Assembly: GCA_964017185.1 (NCBI GenBank) | Contig: OZ024870.1 | Coordinates: forward strand, 61,916,812-61,980,811 | DNA length: 64,000 nt | Reading direction: 5' to 3' | Source of the DNA: Rugalucina vietnamica | Taxonomy: Eukaryota; Mollusca; Bivalvia; Lucinida; Lucinidae | Shown here: in pieces, positions 57,501-64,000 of the stretch | How positions within the stretch are numbered: position 1 is the stretch's first letter | Layout: the number at the start of each line of letters is the position of its first letter | Program-made: the position numbers and the translations under genes | Notes under the pieces: model-generated | What the model saw: only the letters and a program-made list of their open reading frames with translations | Database searches by the model: none | Told to the model about the DNA's origin: nothing

Positions 57501-58014
57501 AAGAAAATGAGCTAAATGCAGACTGTGCTGATGTTGAAAAATTTAAGCCATCACAGTTTGAGCAAATCCAGGAAAAAGAGCGGTCTGTGTTTACCAAATC
57601 ATCATACATGTCTTTTCCAAAGGACTGACAGTATATATGAAACCACTGACCACACCCGTCACAGCTAATAGCAGGATCAGTATCACAAACTTCAAGGGCA
57701 CATGTTCCACATGGGAAATCAATAGGACCTGGGTTGGTCTCTATGTCTGCTGAAAGTGAAATAAGTATGAAGCATAAGTAGGATAGGGATGAGTCCCTTT
57801 GCTTCTTCAAGGGGATGTGCCACTTGGTAGATTTCATAAGGCTAGCTTGGCAAGAAATCCAGGTGGGTTCCAAGTTATTTGGTCTAATACATGGCCTAGC
57901 TAGTCTGTAGGTGATCTCCTTTAGATCTGAGGGTGTTTGAACCACTACAAGTACTGTAAGAGTACAAATGATGGGCAATAATATACCTGTAATCATTTTC
58001 AATTTCTGTTCCAA
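54517..58014 (-). CDS. CR1-like ORF: signal-like N-terminus, 2A motif, PHD finger, endonuclease, reverse transcriptase
   Basis: The protein has 1165 residues. Residues 8-26 are hydrophobic ([19 protein letters not shown]). DIETNPGP at 90-97 matches the 2A consensus D-x-E-x-N-P-G-P and is preceded by hydrophobic [12 protein letters not shown]. Residues about 102-155 have the C4HC3 spacing of a PHD finger (CGTC, [18 protein letters not shown]). The AP-type endonuclease follows ([30 protein letters not shown]). RT motifs: [42 protein letters not shown] in pattern terms, and FADD (codons 55321-55332). The C-terminal [12 protein letters not shown] and WNRLPSELV segments are typical of CR1/jockey elements. 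The single long ORF is unbroken; a separate ORF1 is absent. Start at 58014 is chosen as the first ATG. Confidence 0.9.
   Translation of the reverse strand: [1165 protein letters not shown]
57724..57747 (-). other. 2A-type ribosome-skipping motif (DIETNPGP)
   Basis: Codons GAC ATA GAG ACC AAC CCA GGT CCT encode the motif. In known 2A sequences the bond between the last Gly and Pro is not formed, so a 96-residue N-terminal peptide would be released and the endonuclease-RT would start at Pro97. 2A-like sequences have been reported in non-LTR elements of sea urchins and other invertebrates; activity of this one is inferred. Confidence 0.75.
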
Positions 58015-58313
58015 GGTCTTTTGCCAATGTTGGTCACTTATATCTTTGAGAAGTTGAAAAACAAATATGGCCGCCGCTTACCTCCTAGATAATAGGGAAT
58101 TATTTACTGAGGAGAAAAACGTTCGTAGAGAAGTTTTGCTGCAAAGATCGCTCAATTCAGCGACACAGTAACCTACATTACTACAAATCAAGTATGTTTG
58201 ACCACAAAAACCAAGGTTATTATTGATGAAACACTGTTTTTTCAGAAATTTTCTGAGACGAAGAAAGAAATCAGCTGTTAGTTGCACGACGCATGCGCAC
58301 AATATATACGGTA

Positions 58314-59044
58314 AGCTGTAAGCTGAGCTAGATGAGTTAAGCTAAGCTGAGAATTCGTTGCGTTTTCGCCTCAAGAAAGACCCGAACTATCAGCCAAATT
58401 GTGTATACTTTTTGTCCCTATGTGCTGAGCATGATGAGCTGAGTAAGTTGAGTTGAGTTGAGATGTGACACTGCACCTTTCCATTGTGTAGATATTCGGG
58501 ACCGGGAGTATGAAGTATAAGCCGAAAAAATAGGAGGAAAGAAAAATGAGCTTAGAAGAGGGATGTAAAATTGAATAACAATACCTAAAGCTTCATTAAA
58601 TCTTTTTAAAACCAGGCACCTTTAATTTACTGATTAAAATGAAATAATCCTGAACATATCCATTAAACACTGACCACCAAATTACCAAAATTGTCATTTT
58701 CCCAATTTAAAAATTAAATATATCTAGATCTAATAAATAAATAGTTATACAGATAAAGTAGATTCAAAATCAATGAGAAAATGTTTAAAAGATAATTGAA
58801 CTCCCAAAATAAAAATAAAAATCAGCCCTGGGTATAGGGAATAGAGACAATCCTTCTTCAGGGACTGGCGCAGGCTGATTTTGGTCCATACTATAGCTCA
58901 CTGCAAATAAGATATGCCATAAATGCACATATTTTTATTTGGTCCCTCTATTACCTGGTCCCTAAATTATAACCTTTGGTCCCTGAGGGACCAGGTCCCT
59001 GGTCCCTTGGTCCCTCAAGAAAAGTCCCTAAATTATACATTACC
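58314..59044 (-). repeat. Outermost part of the right arm of the giant inverted repeat
   Basis: Inverted match to the left outer arm: GTAAGCTGAGCTAGATGAG words, CGGGACCGGGAGTATGAAGT (58499-58518), TAAAGTAGATTCAAAATCAA (58756-58775), and the GGTCCCT-rich terminal block (58850-59036). Confidence 0.7.
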
Positions 59045-59130
59045 GTGTACATGTCACGGAAATGTTATCCAAATGGCATTCTCATTCAATTTATTTTGAT
59101 TTTGGACACAATTATTCAACCTTTTCTCTT

Positions 59131-60084
59131 TAGCTCACCTGTATGAAAGTACATGAAGAGCTATTGCAGCCACCCTGGCATCAGCGTTGCTCAAATGTTA
59201 GTTTTTGGATAAAGTTTTTGTAAGTCTATGTCTCTTGAACATGTTGATGGATCAAGTAGATACTTTGCATGTTGTTAGATATTGGTCTGAAGTTTTACGC
59301 TGTATCATCACGACCCACCTGGGTGACCTTGAGATCAAGGTCATGGACATAGAAATTTTGTGTTAAAGTTTGTTGATAAAGGTTTAAAAACTGTATATTG
59401 ATTGAACTGATAGATGGATGTAGTTGATATTTTGCTTGCTATTAGGTGTGATTATTCTTAAGTTTTATGTTGAACCATCTTGACCCACCTGAGTGACTTT
59501 GAGGTCACAGACTTAGAAATCTCAAGTTAAAAAATTTTCGATTAAAGATTATATCAGTCTATATCTCTTTAATATGTAGATGGATCAAGTTGATACTTTG
59601 CATGTTGTTAGATATTGGTCTGAAGTTTTACACTGTATCATCACGACCCACCTGGGTGACCTTGAGATCAAGGTCATGGACATAGAAATTTTGTGTTAAA
59701 GATTTTGGTTAAAGGTTTAAAAACTGTATATTGATTTAACAGATGGATGGATGTAGTTGATATTTTGCTTGCTATTAGATATTATTCTTAAGTTTTATGT
59801 TGTACCATCTTGACCCATCTGAGTGACTTTGAGGTCAAGGTCACAGACTTATAAATCTTATGTTTAAAAGTTTTAGGTTAGAGATTTTTATAAGTCTGTA
59901 TCTCTTTAATATATAATAGATGGATCAAGTTGATACTTTGCATGTGGGTAGATATTGGTCTGAAGTTGTATGCTGTACCATCACGATTCACCTTAGTGAC
60001 ATTGAGGTCATGTGTCATAGATTTTAGTAGATTTAGTGGCAAAGCACAAATCAGGCAAGCTACGCGGTCCTGCGACAGCTCTTA
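59131..60084 (+). mobile_element. Hairpin-headed element with ~340-bp tandem units
   Basis: The left hairpin is at 59131-59163 (TAGCTCACCTGTA ... GTACATGAAGAGCTA). Units recur at about 59241, 59578 and 59926 (GATGGATCAAGTTGATACTT, GATATTGGTCTGAAGTTTTA, GACCCACCTGGGTGACCTTG). The right end is GTCCTGCGAC hairpin (60067-60076) then AGCTCTTAT. AGAGCTATTGCAG near the left end and CTGCGACAGCTCTT at the right end are near complements, so short subterminal inverted repeats exist. Confidence 0.72.
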
Positions 60085-61499
60085 TGATCAAAGTAAAAGC
60101 TTCTAGGGCATCATGCTAAAACCACTTGTAACCAAGAGTTGTGGGTTTGATTATGGAGTTCTTCAGTCTTTTGGAGGAGACTTTAATTGCAGTCGTATTC
60201 TGCATATGACTTTAGCTCACCTAGACAACAACTCCTAACACAAAACAGAGGAGACTTTAAAGATAAAATTAAGCAGTGATCAGGAACTTTGCTTTCAGAA
60301 CCAAAGTTTCTTCATTAAAACTGAGGTGGGAAAACAAGTTTACAATCAGACACTAATACAAAGATAACATATTGTAGGCTAACTGAGCAGCTGTTACCCT
60401 ACAGGTGACTAGTCACTTACCCAAACTTAATTGAATGTAAGAATATGCTCTTAAAAGGTGCCAATTAAACAGCACAAAAATGACACCAAAACATGATACA
60501 AATAAAAACCACCACAGAAAAAGCTAAGGCCAAAAAAAATGTGTGTTTACGGTTTCACGACTGACCCTATTTTTTCCAGCGACCCTAACAGATTTTATTG
60601 GGTCCTTTCTAAAAAAAAAACAATATAAAGTTGGCGCAACCAACAATAATTCAAAATGCTAATCACCCAGAATCTTGTATTTCGCGACCATTTTTGCTCG
60701 CTGCTGTCTGTATCCATTCAGAACTAGCCCATTGAGTGGACAACCTGATTGTTTCGATTATTCACCTGTATTGTATACTGGTCAAAATAAGTTAGGGATC
60801 AAACTATTAGGGATGCATTTTTGAGCCAATCGATAATTAATAAATTTTTTATTTATGGTGAATTAGCAGTTTTATCGCACTTTCATATGCCACCAAGTTT
60901 GAAATTGTGCGCCATCTGACTTAAGCACAGCAGCTGTTCTGTAAACCACAATACCCTAAAAAACAAAGTGATAAAAGGTCCATAAAAACCGATTCCACAA
61001 AAAAAAAAAAAAATCAGTTTTGCCAATTCCTGAAAATTTTGTGAATTTGCACGTTAGTCATCAAGATTCATCATTTCTAAGGTTAGCCAGCTAAAAACGA
61101 TTGGAAATTTCTAGCCATTTTAAAAGTTTTGCACGAACAAACTTACACTTCACCAATTCTCTATGGAAATTGCATACCACTTTAATTTTAAGGGTAGTCC
61201 AACTTAAAGCCTGGTCTTGTTGAATGCAAAGATTATTGCTTCATTCCTCAAATGTACAAAGCTTACAAAATGAATAACCTTGATGATAGAAATGTTTCGT
61301 TTCACCAGCAGTTTGAAATCTTTTAGAAATTGCGTGTTGATCCCTAACTTTTAGTTGGGTGTGAAGGCCCAGATCGAGCCGTCGAGTTCATGGATGTTTT
61401 CAACATTAATCACTTAAAATATTTCTTTGTAGCAAATGACAATATGACTGAATCTTTAAATGGCTTTTATTGATGGGATAGCATTTTTACAATCTACTG
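60085..61499. other. Non-coding stretch
   Basis: No gene recognised. 60105-60160 weakly resembles a tRNA-type SINE body (GTTGTGGGTTTGATTATGG as a B-box-like word), and 60469-60520 matches the first 55 bases of the window, so a dispersed repeat is likely. An A-run is at 60998-61011. Confidence 0.45.
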
Positions 61500-62057
61500 T
61501 CTAAAAACTTGCCTCTGATAATGGTTTTTCGCAGAAAATTTTTGTGTGGTGGACGATAGGAAAGTTATTTTCGTGTCAAAAGCTTGATCTTAGTTTGTCC
61601 TAATAGGACCTGCAAAAATTTTGAAAATCGGTTAACAGATAAAGTTTTAATGGCCAAAATGAATTTTGAATAGGGATTTTGCATTAGCAAGGGAGATAAT
61701 CCATGATCATGAAAATGGGTATTTTTCGAAATATTTTACTCGATCATGAAGATGTTGCCTCTGGAAAGTCATTTGTGTCATTTCATAAAGATTTTGAGCA
61801 ATCATAATGAAATACCAAGAATTTCAAATTTTTGCGGGAAAATATTTACCTCCCTTTCATGAGATTTTTGTACAGAAATTCCCTATTCAAAAATGCTTTT
61901 GACCAGAACTTTTTTATTTGTTAACCGATTTTCAAAATTTTTGCTGCACATTTTGCGACAAACTAATCGCTCCATTGTGCCAAGGAAATATTTCATCTAG
62001 ATGTAAGCAGTTGCAAAATATCTGCGAAAAACCATTATCAGATGGTAGAAAACAGAC
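61500..62057. repeat. Imperfect 560-bp palindrome (fold-back element)
   Basis: Arms share one centre near 61778: GATAATGGTTTTTCGCAGA (61517-61535) with its complement at 62021-62039, and GCAAAAATTTTGAAAATCGG (61612) with its complement ending 61944. Other blocks (AATAGGGA/TCCCTATT) also align. No ORF. Confidence 0.72.
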
Positions 62058-62293
62058 TTTAAGACTTGTTACTTTGCAAATCATCAGTGGGGTATGAAAT
62101 AGGCGAGCCAACCTGGCGAGCTAAAATTGCGAGTTAGAATTTTTGAATTCTATTACATCATTTGTCAATGATGATTGAAAAGTAGCATATGTAGCATAGA
62201 AAAGTAATTGCATTATATACAATTATAAAATTCTGCTTTTCTTTACATTTTTGATGTGCCCATTTCGGCCTATTCTATTACATTTGTTATAAC
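62058..62293. other. Short non-coding spacer
   Basis: Nothing recognised. Confidence 0.4.
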
Positions 62294-62532
62294 CTGGACC
62301 CAGTTGTTCAAAGCATCGTTAGCTTAACGATATCGTTAAGACATAAATTTGTTAAGCAAATATCAGCTAAAGTAACAAATACACTGTTATTTTTTGTTGA
62401 AAAAATGTGAGAATCCTTTGCATTTTTCACATTTTTTCAACAAAAAATAACAGTGTATTTGTAATATTAATGTTTGAAATTTTAACGAAACGTTAACTAA
62501 CGATGTCGTTAATTTTGAACAACTGGCTCCAG
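62294..62532. mobile_element. 239-bp MITE with perfect 36-bp internal hairpin
   Basis: Ends CTGGACCCAGTTGTTCAAA (62294) and the complement of CTGGAGCCAGTTGTTCAAA (ending 62532). Inside, 62375-62410 and 62427-62462 are perfectly complementary over 36 bp around a 16-nt loop. Target duplication not resolved. Confidence 0.75.
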
Positions 62533-62710
62533 ATATATATTCAATTTCCATTGCATCAGACCTGTTATTGATTACTTTCCAAGTTAATCTGTCCGTGCAG
62601 TCAGTCAGTTTGTCTGTCTGTGATGTGTGAGTAACGCTTGGCACTCGGTCAGGAACCGTTAGAGCTAGGATCTTGAAATTTGGTATGTAGTTTGTATAAC
62701 CCATATTTTT

Positions 62711-63118
62711 AGCTCACCTGAGCCGAAGGCTCACAAGGTGAGCTTATAGGATGGCCATGCTCCGGCATCCGTCTGTTGTCCGTCCGTCCTTCATCGTCGT
62801 CGTCCACAATTTCAAAGATCTTCTTCTCTGAAACCGCTTGGCCGATCAAGTTGAAATTTTATGTGGAGCCTCCTTGGGTAGTGGCATTATAATTTTGTTC
62901 GCGATATCTTGGTGGCTGCCACGCCCATTTATGGTAAAAACCACTCAAAAATCTTCTTCTCCAGAACTGGTGGGCCGATTTCTACGAAACTTGGTATGTA
63001 GCATCGGGGTCTCCAGCCCATCACAGTTTGATAAAAATGATGACCATAGGATGACCTTGACCTATTTCACGGCAAGGTCAATTTTGCTTTTACATGGGAA
63101 AAAGTGAAAACTATGGAT
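62711..63118 (+). mobile_element. Truncated hairpin-headed tandem-cored element
   Basis: Begins with the AGCTCACCTGAGCC hairpin (62711-62745) and CCGTCCGTCC stretch, then one core unit (TCTTCTTCTCTGAAACCGC ... GATGACCTTGACCTATTTC). It is cut at about 63118 by the next element, which was probably inserted into it or joined to it. Confidence 0.7.
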
Positions 63119-63121
63119 TTT

Positions 63122-63440
63122 TATACCCCCGGCATTTATGCCGACGGGTATATAGTTTTCGCTTTTCCGTTCGTATGTTCGTTGGTTCGTTCGTTGGTTA
63201 GTTCGTTCGTTCGTTAGTTCGTTATTCCGGAACGTTCGTGGAATTTATGTCAAAGTTTTGGTTAAAGTTTCTCTGGTGGTGTATATCTCATGAACTAATG
63301 ATCATAAACCATTCATATTTTAACCATAGGTACCCTATAGGGTTTGCTTTGTTTCTGTGAGTTTGGATTCTGGGTCCATGCCCGGGGGTGGGGCTAGAGG
63401 TCAAAATCTAGGTCACCTTTACTTTGGGTCAAAGTTTTGG
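63122..63440 (+). mobile_element. Partial second copy of the TATACCCCCGGC hairpin element
   Basis: The head hairpin 63122-63152 and the following TAGTTTTCGCTTTTCCGTTC match 17047 onward almost base for base, through GGAACGTTCGTGGAATTTA and the first GGTCCATGCCCGGGGG unit. Similarity ends near 63440 and the right end is missing or outside the window. Confidence 0.72.
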
Positions 63441-64000
63441 TTTAAGGATGTTCGCTGCCAATGAAAAAGTATTCAAACTTTTTTTCTAACCACACTTTTT
63501 GGATTCCAAAATACAACACAAGACATTTGAAAACAAAATAAATATAGGGTAGTGTGCATTTTTTCAAGCTACAGGCCTCTGAATGAGACCTCTGAGCACA
63601 ATGTTTTAAATTTAGTAAATTTAATTTAATTTTTTATTTTTTGAAACAAACCTGTCTTGAACAAAAATACACATAGAATGCTTTCAAAAGTCATAATATT
63701 TACGTAACGAAGACTATTTTGGGCCACAAGCATAGAAAAATTTGCAACTTGAAGTCGATGACAAAATTTTACGACTCCTTTTCCAACCCTACCCCCATAC
63801 ATAAAAAGTCGGAAAAACTCTATATTTTGAAATGTGCAAAATCCATATTTGTTGATTCAAACTTTTTCTTGTATTTTCACACAACATAAAACTTGGTAAT
63901 ATTGTTCGAATAAAAGAAAGAAATATATAGGGTAGTGTGCATATAAGAGAGAACCAACAACTTGAAAATCGCCATTTTCAGCCTTTTTTCGGCTGTTTTG
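63441..64000. other. Non-coding right edge
   Basis: AT-rich. The phrase TATAGGGTAGTGTGCAT occurs at about 63544 and again at 63928, so a local direct repeat of about 385 bp period is likely. No gene. Confidence 0.5.

Larger units (their letters stand above)
54310..58313 (-). mobile_element. CR1-like LINE inserted in the right arm
   Basis: The ORF at 58014-54517 is flanked by a ~290-bp leader and a ~190-bp 3' region ending in (GATA)n (ATCT run at 54331-54347), as short tandem repeats end many CR1-clade elements. TACGGTA at 54310-54316 and 58307-58313 may be the target duplication. Outside it the TAAGTT-type arm sequence resumes on both sides, which shows the LINE came after the giant element. 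Confidence 0.7.
34080..59053. mobile_element. Giant (~25 kb) Foldback-like inverted-repeat transposon with 9-bp target duplication
   Basis: GTGTACATG occurs at 34080-34088 and 59045-59053, immediately outside sequences that are inverted copies: left TTATTTAGGGACTTTTCTTG and right (complement) TAATTTAGGGACTTTTCTTG. Going inward both sides keep the same order: GGGACC-rich block, CATTGATTTTG(T/A)ATCTACTTTA, CATACTCCCGGTCCCGAA, decayed TAAGTT repeats, then the large array. Left arm 34089-40404, core 40405-49896, right arm 49897-59044 (including a ~4-kb LINE). Drosophila FB elements have tandem-repeat arms and 9-bp duplications, which this mirrors at larger scale. No transposase is seen, so it would be non-autonomous. 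Confidence 0.75.

Overview
The window looks like nuclear DNA of a bivalve mollusc (probably heterodont; this is inference). It is AT-rich and intron-bearing, and it is crowded with the tandem-cored, hairpin-ended interspersed repeats typical of bivalve genomes, plus tRNA-derived SINEs, TIR elements and three long retroelements. There are no bacterial-style operons, no rRNA genes and no functional tRNA genes. Only one host gene is supported: a trypsin-like serine protease resembling the FAM111 family. It is read on the + strand from two exons (849-1079 and 10958-11643) whose splice sites and codon phase agree and which together supply a His/Asp/Ser catalytic triad. The gene enters the window partial at its 5' side.

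Layout. 1-12 kb: the protease gene. Its ~9.9-kb intron is a nest: an old tandem-type repeat, split by a hAT-like TIR element (1346-10150, near-matching 8-bp target duplication), itself split by a complete Ngaro-type tyrosine-recombinase retrotransposon (1599-9262, minus strand; gag, RT-RNase H, tyrosine recombinase, SGNH hydrolase, split direct repeats A-ORFs-B-A-B). 12-25 kb: gene-free, made of several hairpin-headed tandem repeat elements, a mariner-type MITE and a small cruciform MITE. One tandem array carries nine copies of a perfect AGGTCANNNTGACCT palindrome. 25-34 kb: a retrotransposon ORF1-like fragment, an intact L1-like ORF2 (28617-32414, +) and a tRNA-type SINE.

34-59 kb: the outstanding object. 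Outer ends in inverted orientation, two 4-kb arrays of a 9/12-bp unit in opposite orientation (35740-40404 and 49897-54117) and a 9.5-kb core are bracketed by a 9-bp direct repeat GTGTACATG (34080-34088 and 59045-59053). I read this as a ~25-kb Foldback-like transposon. Its core has been colonised by SINEs and five or more TIR elements, one carrying four X-box (RFX-type) palindromes, and its right arm by a CR1-like LINE (54517-58014, minus) whose ORF contains a PHD-type finger and a 2A-type DIETNPGP motif. 59-64 kb: more tandem repeat elements, a 560-bp palindrome and a MITE with a perfect 36-bp hairpin.

How parts relate: almost everything outside the protease exons is mobile DNA, and the nesting order can be read from split repeats and target duplications. 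All family assignments come from motifs read by eye; no database search was run.
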